Assembly (NCBI GenBank): GCA_039923495.1 | Contig: JBDTCO010000228.1 | Location: 1 to 64,000, forward strand | Reading direction: 5' to 3' | Length of the DNA: 64,000 nt | From: JBDTCO01 sp039923495 | Lineage (GTDB): Bacteria > Myxococcota_A > Polyangia > Palsa-1104 | In this document: one piece after another, positions 34,650 through 42,518 of the stretch | Numbering within the stretch: the stretch's first letter is position 1 | How the letters are laid out: every line of letters begins with the position of its first letter | Translations under genes and position numbers: made by a program | Notes under the pieces: model-generated | The model's input: the letters and a program-made list of their open reading frames with translations, nothing else | Database searches by the model: none | What the model was told of the DNA's origin: nothing

Positions 34650-35188
34650 ATGCGCCTCGCGTTCGGAGCTCTCGTCACCCGTGCGCTCGTCTCGACCGCA
34701 TGGGCCGAGTCGCCGATGTTCGCGGAGCAGCCTGGAACGCGGGGCATCCTTTACAGCGTCCACAAGGCAGGGTCGCCGATGCTCTACCTCTTCGGCACCA
34801 TCCACGTGTCGACGAGCACGCAGACGCCTTTTTCGCATGCCGTGAAGACGGCGCTTGCGCAGTGCAAACGCGTGGCGCTCGAGGCTGATCCGTCCGACAT
34901 CGCCAAAGCGATGGGCGCGATGATGCAGCTCGGTCGCTACCCGGCCGGCGACTCCTTGCGTAAGCACGTGCCACGGCCGTGATGCGCGAGGTCGAAGCCC
35001 TGCTCGCCAAGGAGCACGTCCCCGTATCCCAGATCGACACGCTCAGGCTGTGGGCCGTGCCTGCGGTGCTGAGCATGGCGCCTACGGCGCGCGCAGGCCT
35101 CGACCCGGCATATGGCGCCGACACGTTTCTCGCGGCGTAGGTGCACGAGCACGCCGTGCCGATCCTCGAGATCGACGGCTGGATGTTC
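34650..35188 (+). pseudogene. TraB/GumN-like protein, frameshifted, with amber codon, cut by an IS
   Basis: Signal-like start, then SPMLYLFGTIHVSTSTQTP, the TraB/PrgY/GumN hallmark (LFGTIHV), and VALEADPSDIAKAMG. A one-base shift after about codon 107 moves the frame to AVMREVEALLAKEHVPVSQI; a TAG follows at 35138-35140, then VHEHAVPILEIDGWMF ending exactly where the IS3-type left inverted repeat begins. Normal family length is about 280 residues, so the C-terminus was removed by the insertion. Confidence 0.7.
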
Positions 35189-35238
35189 TGAATCGCCCCG
35201 GGATTCCCGGAGGCTCCATAGGTCGAGAGGATGGAGCC

Positions 35239-35559
35239 ATGGGACGAAAGAGCAAGCACTCGACATAGGTTCAGGAGCGCGCAGTGCGCTTGGTGTTCGA
35301 GCAGGCACCGGCGCACGCGTCGCAGTGGGCGGCAGTCGTGGCGATCGCGCCGAAGATCGGGTGCACGCCCGAGACGCTACGACGATGGATGCGGCGCACC
35401 GAGCGTGACACGGGCAGTCGGCCTGGCGTCACGACGACCGAGCAGGAGCGCCTCAAGGCGCTCGAGCGAGAGAATCGCGAGCTGAAGCGCTCGAACGAGA
35501 TCTTGCGGAAGGCGTCGGCGTATTTCGCTGCGGCGGATCTCGAGCGCCGACCTCGGTGA
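35239..35559 (+). pseudogene. IS3-family OrfA (HTH) with in-frame TAG
   Basis: MGRKSKHST, TAG at codon 10 (35266-35268), then VQERAVRLVFEQ, CTPETLRRWMRR and the leucine-rich helix LKALERENRELKRSNEILRK. This is the ordinary IS3 OrfA helix-turn-helix plus coiled coil apart from the amber codon. It overlaps orfB near 35556. Confidence 0.75.
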
Positions 35560-36052
35560 TGGTCGACTTCATCGACCAGCATCGCAGCACGTACGGGGTC
35601 GAGCCGATCCGCAAGGTCTTGCCGATCGCCCCGTCGACGTACTTCGAGCATGCAGCGCGCCGCCGCGATCCTTCCCGGCGTCCTGCGCGCGCGAAGCGCG
35701 ACGACAGGCTGGGCGTCGAGATCAAGCGCGTGCACCAGGCGAGCCACGACGGCGTGTACGGCGCCAAAAAGGCCTGGAGGCAGCTGCTGCGAGAGAAGAA
35801 GTTTGTCGCGCGCTGCTTCGCTACACCGAGCGGCTCGCCAAAGCTGGCCTCGAACGCTCGGTCGGCAGCGTCGGTGACGCGTTCCGTCGGCGCGGCCCAT
35901 GGCGCAACATCGATGCGGTCGAGTACGCGACGCTGGAATGGGTCGACTGGTTCAACAACCGCCGCTTGCTCGAGCCCATCGGCTACGTGCCACCCGCGGA
36001 GTACGAGGCGAAGTGGTATCAAGCGCAGAACAGTCAGGCGAAAGCAGCCTGA
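35556..36052 (+). pseudogene. IS3-family OrfB transposase with catalytic core deleted
   Basis: MVDFIDQHRSTYGVEPIRKV, APSTYFEHAARR and DGVYGAKKAWRQLLREKKFV give the N-terminus. The sequence then jumps and shifts frame to RYTERLAKAGLERSVGSVGD, jumps again, and continues RRRGPWRNIDAVEYATLEWV and DWFNNRRLLEPIGYVPPAEY to TGA 36052. The segments holding the two catalytic Asp residues and the Glu are all gone, so it cannot be active. Confidence 0.75.
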
Positions 36053-36097
36053 CTCACAGAACCGAGCCTCCGGAGAACCCGGGACGATTCAGATCGT

Positions 36098-36406
36098 TTA
36101 CACCACACTCATCATGCCGTCACAGCCGACCGATGATTCGAGCTCGCACGTGTGGAAGTAGTACACGGTTGCCGTATCGGGATTGCTCATTGCGAAATTG
36201 ATGATGCCTTTGCCCTCGCTCTTGATCTCGTAGTACTTCGCCACGTCGAGGCACTGCTACACGTCGCCAGCCTTGCACGCGCGCTTCGCGGAGCGCTTGC
36301 GAACATCGCAGCTCGAAAACATGTAGATCACGAGCACGACAGGAAACACGATCAGCGCCAGGATCAACTTGGTGTTGGAGAAGATATCCGGTTCTCCAAA
36401 AGGCAT
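36098..36406 (-). pseudogene. membrane-anchored Sel1-like small protein with in-frame TAG
   Basis: From ATG 36406: a membrane helix (LILALIVFPVVLVIYMF), then RACKAGDV, TAG (36257-36259, codon 50), QCLDVAKYYEIKSEGKGI and a Cys-containing end (FHTCELESSVGCDG) to TAA. The ACKAGD...CLDVAKYYE...GC pattern recalls Sel1-like Cys-rich repeats. One amber codon is the only visible lesion. The right end of the IS lies seven bases from its stop. Confidence 0.55.
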
Positions 36407-36521
36407 TTTCTTATATCACGACTCAGGCGGGTGCGCGAGCATCACGACACCCATCTGACAACGACCGGCGCGGCACTTTCATGAATTGATTGGTCCGAGG
36501 GAGCGGAGCAGAGCATCGGGA

Positions 36522-37757
36522 TCACGCGAAAAACTTACAAAGCTCCTCGTGGCGTCGCTTCGCATCCGAGCGCCCGAGCTCGATCAATTGACCCGCGAAA
36601 TTGCCGTCAAACAATAGATAAGAGAGCAGGTCGGCTTCGCTGCGTGAATCTGGCTCGGCGATTCGACGCATGAGCCGACCCGTGATTCCCCCGATCTTCG
36701 CGAACGCGGGCGAGCGAACGAACTCTGCGGCCATCTTGCCAATGTCCTCCGACGCCCGCACGAGGAGCGCACGCATCGGACTGAATCCCTGTTTTGGCGC
36801 GAAGCCCATCTCGGCATTGAGCGCCGCGATGAACCCATCACCTGCAACGCGCGCACCCGCGGCCAGGATCCGATTGATGGTTTCAAGGCGCGACAGGTCG
36901 GTATCGATGCGATCGAGCAGGAGTGCGTTGAGCGTTTTACCTATCAAAAAGAAGGGTCCTGGAAATAAATCGTCCGCGCCCCTGTCATCGAGCGGTGTCG
37001 TCGAGATAAAATGAGGATTCACGACGAGAACGCGCCCGGCACCGAGCCTTCGCGCGGGAGAGAGCGGGACGTTCTGACGCAATCCTCCGTCGCAGTGATA
37101 TTCACCATTGAGTTCGACCGCACGAAAGAGAATAGGAATCGCCGCCGATGCGAGCGCGTGACGTGCGGTGATCTTCGCGGCGCGCGCGACCGTGGTCGGA
37201 TCTTCGCTCCACCTCGGTAGATCGAGCCCGCGACATTGGACATAGACGACCGTGCGTCCGGTCGCGACGTGCGTCGTCGACACCGTGAGTGCGTGGAGAT
37301 GCCCTGCGTTCAAGTTCGCTTCGATTCGATCGAACGGAACTGCTCTGTCGACGAGCTTCTCGAGACCTTCTGGGGCGAGGACTCCGCCTTCACGAATCGG
37401 AACGTCTCCGCGCGCCGAAGACCTTCCAAGGAGCCGAGCTCCCATCCGGAGAACGCTCTTCAGGTCGGGCTTCACGAGCTCCCTGACGTCGAGCTTGGTC
37501 CAGGTATCCACGAGGTGCGCTGCCCGCGTCGGGCCGCGATCGGCGAAGGCCGCGAGGCCGCACGCATTCAACGCTCCGACCGACGTTCCACAGACGACGT
37601 CGAAACGCAGATCTCGTTCGAGCGCGCGGCCCACTGCTTCGAGGACGTACTGGACGACCCCCACTTCGTACGCGCCGCGCGCCGCGCCTCCCGCGAGAAC
37701 GAGGGCGGTTCGGTTCGGAATGACGGCTCCTGACATCGCTCGAGGAGAGTAGGACAT
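36522..37757 (-). CDS. patatin-like phospholipase
   Basis: 411 residues from ATG 37757 (ATG 37736 is an alternative). Oxyanion loop GGAARGAYEVGV (about 23-34), nucleophile elbow GTSVG (about 57-61) and catalytic Asp in HCDGGLRQNVPL (about 217-228) form the Ser-Asp dyad of patatins. Cytoplasmic or secreted by an unknown route; no signal peptide. The C-terminal 150 residues are helical and may bind membranes. Intact, and one of the few island genes with a clear enzymatic role: lipid acyl hydrolysis, possibly for defence or predation. Confidence 0.88.
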   Translation of the reverse strand: MSYSPRAMSGAVIPNRTALVLAGGAARGAYEVGVVQYVLEAVGRALERDLRFDVVCGTSVGALNACGLAAFADRGPTRAAHLVDTWTKLDVRELVKPDLKSVLRMGARLLGRSSARGDVPIREGGVLAPEGLEKLVDRAVPFDRIEANLNAGHLHALTVSTTHVATGRTVVYVQCRGLDLPRWSEDPTTVARAAKITARHALASAAIPILFRAVELNGEYHCDGGLRQNVPLSPARRLGAGRVLVVNPHFISTTPLDDRGADDLFPGPFFLIGKTLNALLLDRIDTDLSRLETINRILAAGARVAGDGFIAALNAEMGFAPKQGFSPMRALLVRASEDIGKMAAEFVRSPAFAKIGGITGRLMRRIAEPDSRSEADLLSYLLFDGNFAGQLIELGRSDAKRRHEELCKFFA

Positions 37758-38090
37758 TTGAACTGAGCAATGGTGAAAACCGTGGGTCTATTGCGTTGGA
37801 TCGGCGGCAAAGCGAGACGGAGTTGGCCGCGTGGGTTGTTCTGCCGCTCCGCACTGGTTTCGTACGACATGGCGAGCGGTCTCGCGCTCGTCGGAGGACG
37901 CGCCTCTCGGTCACCCAGGGACACGCACGGAGCAGCTCGAGCTGGACAGGCACCTTGCGAACCAGCCTGGCGCGGCGCTCACCACCAGCGATGGTGCTTT
38001 CCTCGAACAGGCCCTACGACGCCAGTACCCGATCGATCCGCAGGAGCACCGCCTCGTGAGCGGATATCATGTGAGCTGTTCGGCCAGACA
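37758..38090. other. 330-base stretch without a supported gene
   Basis: Minus-strand frames here are short. The longest (RTAHMISAHEAVLLRIDRVL then TAG then GLFEESTIAGGERR) is broken by an amber codon and has no recognised homology. It may be another decayed gene downstream of the HTH operon. No repeat or RNA structure seen. Confidence 0.4.
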
Positions 38091-38327
38091 TCAGACTTCT
38101 CCGTCACGAATGGCGACCAGGCGCGACAGCACACGCGCCACGGCCACGTTGAGAGTCGGGTCGCCGAGGTCGGCAATCGCGTCACCGAGATCCGTGCGGG
38201 CCCACGCGGTGAGCAGCCCGTTGGCGATGTTCGTCCTGCTCACCGGCACGACCGTCGACTCAACCCTCGAGGAGGGCTCAGGCGACGCCCGGAGCGGCCC
38301 CGACGCCTGGCGCTTCGGCGCGGTCAT
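38091..38327 (-). CDS. small protein coupled to the excisionase-like gene
   Basis: 78 residues. ATG 38327 overlaps the stop of the HTH frame in an ATGA, the usual sign of translational coupling. The first 30 residues are Pro/Ser/Arg-rich; the rest (NIANGLLTAWARTDLGDAIA, LNVAVARVLSRLVAI) looks like two amphipathic helices. No family recognised. Confidence 0.5.
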   Translation of the reverse strand: MTAPKRQASGPLRASPEPSSRVESTVVPVSRTNIANGLLTAWARTDLGDAIADLGDPTLNVAVARVLSRLVAIRDGEV

Positions 38328-38545
38328 CGGGCACCCACAGCAACGGCGCGGACGTCTTCCCCGTCGAGCCAGCGCACGAGTACGTCGCGCTTGATGAGGC
38401 GGTGCTTGCCCCGCTTCGTGGCCGGCAACAGCCCGGCGTAGATCCAGTACGCGACGGTCTTCGGCTTGACCCGCGCGACCTCAGCAGCCTCGGCAAGGTC
38501 AGATACAGTGGAACGATGGTCGGCGTCATTGGCATCTCCAGTCAG
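38324..38545 (-). CDS. excisionase-like helix-turn-helix protein
   Basis: The frame to TGA 38324 reads TVSDLAEAAEVARVKPKTVA, YWIYAGLLPATKRGKHRLIK, RDVLVRWLDGEDVRAV: a MerR/Xis-type winged helix, with W-x-x-x-G-L-L-P and a basic wing followed by D-V-L-x-W. The frame is open to 38563 but has no ATG, GTG or TTG before the domain; CTG at 38545 would be the nearest unusual start. It may have lost its start codon. An excisionase is expected in an integrative element with a tyrosine integrase. Confidence 0.55.
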   Translation of the reverse strand: MTGDANDADHRSTVSDLAEAAEVARVKPKTVAYWIYAGLLPATKRGKHRLIKRDVLVRWLDGEDVRAVAVGAR

Positions 38546-38608
38546 TTGCTGACTGATAAATGCTCAATCGTCGCCTCGTTTACAAAGGCCCTTTAAGTCC
38601 GGGGGCTA

Positions 38609-38818
38609 TCAGGTCGGCGGGATGCCCTTTATCCAGGGTGCCCCCAGAACCATTTTCTCGTCCGCTCGGCGAATATTGTCGATCGCGCGAGCTACATTCT
38701 TCGTGGACATGATGACGCGATATCGCTGCGCCAGGATTGATGATATTTCGACGAGGCTGTAGTGCTGCTTCACGGTCAGCCAGCAGAGGTCGACCAGCTC
38801 CGCAATTACAGCGTTCAC
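38609..38818 (-). CDS. small hypothetical protein, possibly DNA-binding
   Basis: 69 residues from GTG 38818, overlapping the upstream stop by 4 bases. Helical, with YSLVEISSILAQRYRVIMST then KNVARAIDNIRRADE, which could form a helix-turn-helix of the kind found in small phage or plasmid proteins. No confident family. Forms a two-gene unit with the next entry upstream. Confidence 0.55.
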   Translation of the reverse strand: MNAVIAELVDLCWLTVKQHYSLVEISSILAQRYRVIMSTKNVARAIDNIRRADEKMVLGAPWIKGIPPT

Positions 38819-39297
38819 CGCTTCGGCTGTGCCGACTGGTCGCCCTTGGTGCGCGTGCCCGCGGGTCGCGCCTTGAACGGGGATGGCGTGTATCTCGACA
38901 GAGCGTCAGTAGCCATGCGGAGCGCCGTCGGGATTCGAGCTCCCGATGATTGAAGTTCGGCGAAGCGCTCCACGACAAATGTCTTCGCTGCGAGCATCGC
39001 GGCATCGACACGCAGATCATCGTCGTGGATCAAGCTCGCCTCCATGTCGATTAGCGCAAGCGGCTGCGCTCGTTGACGCTCGTAGGACCGATACTCGACG
39101 GACCGCAGCTCGTGCGTGAGCCGTGCCTCCATGTTTCCAGGATTGGGCCTGTCGTCTAAGTCCCTCAGATAGACTGTTGGCTCGCTCGCTAGGGTCTCGG
39201 AGACCCAGCCGCCGAGCGACTCCACGACGTCGAGTATTCGCGCACGCTCCGCAGCATCTGCCGTGTCCTCTTTCTCGACGAGAGCTTCGTGCTCCAC
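38815..39297 (-). CDS. hypothetical protein, first gene of an island operon
   Basis: 160 residues from GTG 39297; the frame is open a further 15 codons upstream but without a better start. Helical and acidic (DAAERARILDVVESLGGWVS, RSYERQRAQPLALIDMEASL, AMLAAKTFVVERFAELQSSG), with a basic tail. No recognised domain. It lies about 190 bases inside the right att-like repeat and is coupled to a 69-residue protein. Confidence 0.6.
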   Translation of the reverse strand: MEHEALVEKEDTADAAERARILDVVESLGGWVSETLASEPTVYLRDLDDRPNPGNMEARLTHELRSVEYRSYERQRAQPLALIDMEASLIHDDDLRVDAAMLAAKTFVVERFAELQSSGARIPTALRMATDALSRYTPSPFKARPAGTRTKGDQSAQPKR

Positions 39298-39486
39298 TAC
39301 GAGGATAGCGATCGGCCGGCCAGCGTGTTTTCAGACTTCTTGGGATGGGATCGCTGAAATATGCGTCGGGCAAAGGTCGGGCAAAGAACCCGTTTCCTGC
39401 TCGGTTTTGCCATCCTTTGCCGGCTTCTTCGTCACCCGTCCCGTGCGCGCTTTCTTCAGGGATCACCGGCTACTTGCGTGGAAGAA

Positions 39487-39534
39487 CTACAGCGCGCCCG
39501 GCGGGAATCGAACCCACGACCACCGGCTTAGAAG
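39487..39534 (-). repeat. right att-like repeat (3' half of tRNA-Arg)
   Basis: The 3' half of tRNA-Arg plus six bases past its end. Pairs with 28696-28743 (45 of 48 positions identical), marking the two junctions of the island. Since the full tRNA is on this side, its 3' half was most likely supplied by the incoming element. Confidence 0.8.
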
Positions 39535-39566
39535 GCCGATGCTCTATCCATCTGAGCTACGGGCGC
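39493..39566 (-). tRNA. tRNA-Arg (anticodon TCT)
   Basis: 74 bases fold as 7-bp acceptor (GCGCCCG/CGGGCGC), 4-bp D stem (GCTC/GAGC), 5-bp anticodon stem (TCGGC/GCCGG) with loop CTTCTAA, 5-bp variable region, 5-bp T stem (GTGGG/CCCGC) with loop TTCGATT, and discriminator G. CCA is not encoded. The TCT anticodon reads AGA and AGG, rare codons in this genome. Its 3' half served as the attachment site for the neighbouring island. Confidence 0.93.
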
Positions 39567-39740
39567 TGAACGCGGTGAAGCTACCGCGTCGACGACGTCT
39601 TTGACCACACCCTCTTGGTTTCTCCCTCGACCCTCTCGGGCGGGCTGCGCTTCGGCTTTGACGGCGCCGCGTGCGCCGGGGCAGCATGGACGCCGGCGTC
39701 GCCCGTGGACGCGCGTCACACCGTCATGGGAGGAACCAAG

Positions 39741-40307
39741 ATGCTTCACTCTTGTAGGCTTGTCGCCCTGTTCTGCTTGCTGGCGATCGTGGGATCGAGT
39801 CCAGAGGTCCATGCAACCGACAAGGACGCGGCGCGCAAAGCCTTCACGGAAGGATCGCACTTCTACGACGTCGCCGACTTCGGCCATGCCCTCGAGGCGT
39901 TCAAGCGCGCCTACTTCGCGTGGGACGATCCGAACATCCTCTACAACATCGCGCAGTGTCAGCGCGCGCTCGGCGACCGCGCGCTTGCTGTCGATGCCTA
40001 CCGGAGCTACCTGCGCAAGTCGCCCCGTGCGACGAACCGCGCAGACGTCGAGCATCGGATCGCGGAGCTCAGCACGCCGACCGACGTACCCACAGTGGCC
40101 GAGGGCGCTACGCTCGAGCCGACCCCTGCCGATGCCACCGTGCTCGTCGCGCATCCCGTCCAAGACAAACCCGCACATCATCGACGCGCGTGGGTGTGGG
40201 GGGTTGTCGGAGGTGGGATCGCGCTCGGATTGGGCCTCGGGATCGGTCTCGGCGTCGGCCTCACGCGCTCGCACGCTCCGCACGCCGACTCCACGGTGAC
40301 GTTCTGA
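39741..40307 (+). CDS. secreted/membrane TPR protein
   Basis: 188 residues from ATG 39741, preceded by GGGAGGAA (an in-frame ATG at 39726 overlaps that site). Signal peptide to about residue 27 (VHATDK), then TPR-like helices (ARKAFTEGSHFYDVADFGHA, ALEAFKRAYFAWDDPNILYN, LGDRALAVDAYRSYLRKSPR), a Pro/Ala linker and a C-terminal Gly-rich membrane helix. This layout is common in myxobacteria and may work with Ser/Thr kinases or secretion; here it precedes an FGE-like lipoprotein whose ATG overlaps its stop (TGATG). Confidence 0.75.
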   Translation: MLHSCRLVALFCLLAIVGSSPEVHATDKDAARKAFTEGSHFYDVADFGHALEAFKRAYFAWDDPNILYNIAQCQRALGDRALAVDAYRSYLRKSPRATNRADVEHRIAELSTPTDVPTVAEGATLEPTPADATVLVAHPVQDKPAHHRRAWVWGVVGGGIALGLGLGIGLGVGLTRSHAPHADSTVTF

Positions 40308-41689
40308 TGCGCGCGCTCGCCTGTACAGCGCTGCTGCTCGTCGCCTGCTCGACCGACCCGTGCAAGAACGGTACGGCGTTCCTGCGCTACTCGCTTCCGG
40401 ACAGCGCGATGGCGGCCGACACGATCGAGGTCGCGCTGTCGGTCGCAGGCGGCTCCGCGGTCATGCGGAACGTCACGCGCAAAACCGGCAACACGTCCAT
40501 CGAGCTCGACTTCGCCACGTATCCAAAGGGCATGAGCGTCACCGTCGACCTGGTCGCGGTCAGGGGCGGCGATCGGATCGCGTCGGGCACGACCACCGCC
40601 ACGGCGACGGGTTCGTGCCTCGTCCTCGACGTCGCGCTCGCGACGAACGACGTCGACCTCGGCGTCTTCGATGCGTCGTCACCGGACGACGTGATGCCAT
40701 CGGACGACTTCAGCAACGTGGCGCTCGCCGATCTCGCCCTGCCTGCGTCCGCCGATCTCGCGTTCGCTCCCGCCGCCACCCCGAGCTGCACCACGCTCGC
40801 GACCAACTGCGGCAAGACCCTCGCGGACAATTGCTGCAACAGCCCGATCGTGCCCGGCGGCACGTACTTCCGAGGGCGCGACTTCGCCACGGACGGGATG
40901 TATCCGAGCACTGCCGCACAGGCGACCGTGAGCAGCTTCCGCCTCGACAAGTACGAGGTCACCGTGGGCCGGTTCCGCCGCTTCCTCACGATGGGCAACG
41001 CGACCCAGGCCACGCCTCCCCTCGCTGGCTCGGGCTCCAATCCGCACCTCACCGGCAGCGGCTGGCAGGCATCATGGAACGTCAATCTCACCGCGAGTCC
41101 GACGGCGCTGCGGAGCGCGCTCGTGTGCGACACCAGCGGTCGCAGCAGCTGGACCGATGCCGTTGGTGCGCAGGAGGACCAGCCGATCAACTGCGTGACC
41201 TGGTACGAGGCGTTTGCGTTCTGCGCCTGGGACGGTGCCTTCCTGCCGACCGAGGCCGAGTGGAACTACGCAGCGACGGGCGGAACCGATCAGCGCGCGT
41301 ATCCGTGGTCGGTCCCGGCGGCGTCGCTCACGCTGTCGTGCAGCTACGCGAACTACAACGCAGGCGGTGGCGGCAACAACGTGCACTGCGTGAACGACAT
41401 GCTGGGGGCCGTGCAGAACGTCGGTCTCGACACGCTCGGCGATGGCAAGTGGGGCCAGTCGGATCTGGGCGGCAACGTGTTCGAGTGGAGCTTCGACTGG
41501 AAGCAGACCATTTATGACGTGCCCTGCGTGGACTGCGCGTCGACCATCCAGGGCGCCGCCACGGCGCGGGTCGCACGAGGAGGGGCCGCGTCGAGCGGTG
41601 CGGCGAACCTGCGCACCGCCGTCCGCGGCGGCGGCTCGCCGGACGGGCGCATGTTCTCGCTGGGGATTCGCTGCGCGCGACCCCTGTAG
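40307..41689 (+). CDS. formylglycine-generating-enzyme-like (SUMF1) lipoprotein
   Basis: 460 residues. Lipobox LLLVACSTD, a beta-rich N-terminal domain (to about 115), an Asp/Ala linker (LADLALPASADLAF), then the FGE-sulfatase domain: NSPIVPGGTYFRG, FRLDKYEVTVGRFRRFL, INCVTWYEAFAFCAWDGAFLP, TEAEWNYAATGG, GGNVFEWSFDW, and RVARGGAASS...GIRCARPL. The fold is shared with FGE, but the true FGE copper-binding cysteine pair is not clearly in place, so modification of a sulfatase is not implied. Coupled to the TPR gene. Confidence 0.82.
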   Translation: MRALACTALLLVACSTDPCKNGTAFLRYSLPDSAMAADTIEVALSVAGGSAVMRNVTRKTGNTSIELDFATYPKGMSVTVDLVAVRGGDRIASGTTTATATGSCLVLDVALATNDVDLGVFDASSPDDVMPSDDFSNVALADLALPASADLAFAPAATPSCTTLATNCGKTLADNCCNSPIVPGGTYFRGRDFATDGMYPSTAAQATVSSFRLDKYEVTVGRFRRFLTMGNATQATPPLAGSGSNPHLTGSGWQASWNVNLTASPTALRSALVCDTSGRSSWTDAVGAQEDQPINCVTWYEAFAFCAWDGAFLPTEAEWNYAATGGTDQRAYPWSVPAASLTLSCSYANYNAGGGGNNVHCVNDMLGAVQNVGLDTLGDGKWGQSDLGGNVFEWSFDWKQTIYDVPCVDCASTIQGAATARVARGGAASSGAANLRTAVRGGGSPDGRMFSLGIRCARPL

Positions 41690-41690
41690 G

Positions 41691-42404
41691 TCAGGGGCAG
41701 GACCACGTCCCGTCGGAGTTGAAGGCGCAGCGGCCGCCGGGGATGCTCGCGCAGTAGAAGTGACCGTTCGAGCCGAGCTGACAGTTGTAGCCGCAGCTGT
41801 TCATGCCGTCGGTGCCCATGCGGCACTCCGTCGGCTGCGTCGAGACCGCGCCATTGGCCGGTGCACCGACGACGACCGCGCCGCCGCCGCAGCAGCCGTC
41901 CGAGTACACGGGCTGCGCGTACACGGGCTGCGCATACGGCGTCGCGTAGGCGGCGGCCATCGGCGGGAGCGAGCCCTCCGGGGCTGGCTTTGCGTACACA
42001 CCGACGACAAACGTGCCGTCGCGCCGCGTCTTCGCCTGGAAGTGATACATGCCGCTCACGACCGGGCAGTGGCCCATCGTCGCGGACGCCGTCGGTGAGC
42101 GCGCGTCGGTGAGGCGCCGCGAGTACGGAGGGCCCCACAGGTACAAAGAGAGCTTCTCGCCGCTGTCGTCGGTCACGCCGGAGAACCAGTAGCAGTTGCC
42201 GCGCTCGAGCTGGACCGTGAAGTCCATCTTCGGACCGCTGCCCGAGAACATCGGACCGACGCGCATCGCGCCCGGAGCCTGCGCGCTCATCTGCTGATCG
42301 ACCTGCTGCTCGAGCGGCACGGCGGGGACAGCGGGCATCTGGGATGTCGTCGCGCATCCCCCGAAGAGCGCGAACACGAGCACGGAGCGAATGGAAAGCG
42401 TCAT
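41691..42404 (-). CDS. lipoprotein with C-terminal Cys-rich region
   Basis: 237 residues; lipobox ALFGGCATT. A beta-sandwich-like middle (TVQLERGNCYWFSGVTDDSG, VSGMYHFQAKTRRDGTFVVG), a Tyr/Pro/Ala linker with tandem YAQPVYAQPVYS, and a C-terminal module with CCGGG, C-x-M-G, SCGYNCQLG and CAFNSDG. Not recognised. Its stop lies one base from the convergent FGE-like gene. Confidence 0.65.
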   Translation of the reverse strand: MTLSIRSVLVFALFGGCATTSQMPAVPAVPLEQQVDQQMSAQAPGAMRVGPMFSGSGPKMDFTVQLERGNCYWFSGVTDDSGEKLSLYLWGPPYSRRLTDARSPTASATMGHCPVVSGMYHFQAKTRRDGTFVVGVYAKPAPEGSLPPMAAAYATPYAQPVYAQPVYSDGCCGGGAVVVGAPANGAVSTQPTECRMGTDGMNSCGYNCQLGSNGHFYCASIPGGRCAFNSDGTWSCP

Positions 42405-42518
42405 GCGTCGCGGTCAAGCAAGGCGCGGACCTGCGAGCCGTCGCGAGATCTCGGCGCGTTGGACAGCAAGAGTGAACCCGCGTTCACGCGAGATGCGACA
42501 GGGTTCACACTTCAACGG

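Larger units (their letters stand above)
35189..36091 (+). mobile_element. IS3-family insertion sequence, internally deleted
   Basis: Terminal inverted repeats at 35189-35216 and 36064-36091 match at 24 of 28 positions (start TGAATCG). Between them are orfA-like and orfB-like remnants. At 903 bases it is about 300-350 bases shorter than typical members. I see no clear target duplication. Both transposase frames are damaged, but the ends look usable by a transposase supplied in trans. Confidence 0.8.
28696..39534. mobile_element. degenerate tRNA-Arg-integrated genomic island
   Basis: About 10.8 kb bounded by 48-bp direct repeats (28696-28743 and 39487-39534) with three mismatches. The right copy is the 3' half of a complete tRNA-Arg(TCT); the left copy is only that half. 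That is the product of tyrosine-recombinase integration into a tRNA gene. Inside are a broken integrase at the left end, an excisionase-like HTH gene, a possible RHH regulator, IS21 and IS3 remnants, several interrupted genes and some intact cargo. The element looks immobile now. Confidence 0.75.

Noticed and set aside
38815..39342. Receiver-like start (AILVVEHEALV) upstream of the island operon's first gene
   Set aside because: The resemblance to a response-regulator N-terminus does not continue; no phospho-acceptor region follows.
39263..39604. Plus-strand frame containing GGNRTHDHRL
   Set aside because: Same artefact: it runs through the real tRNA-Arg on the minus strand.
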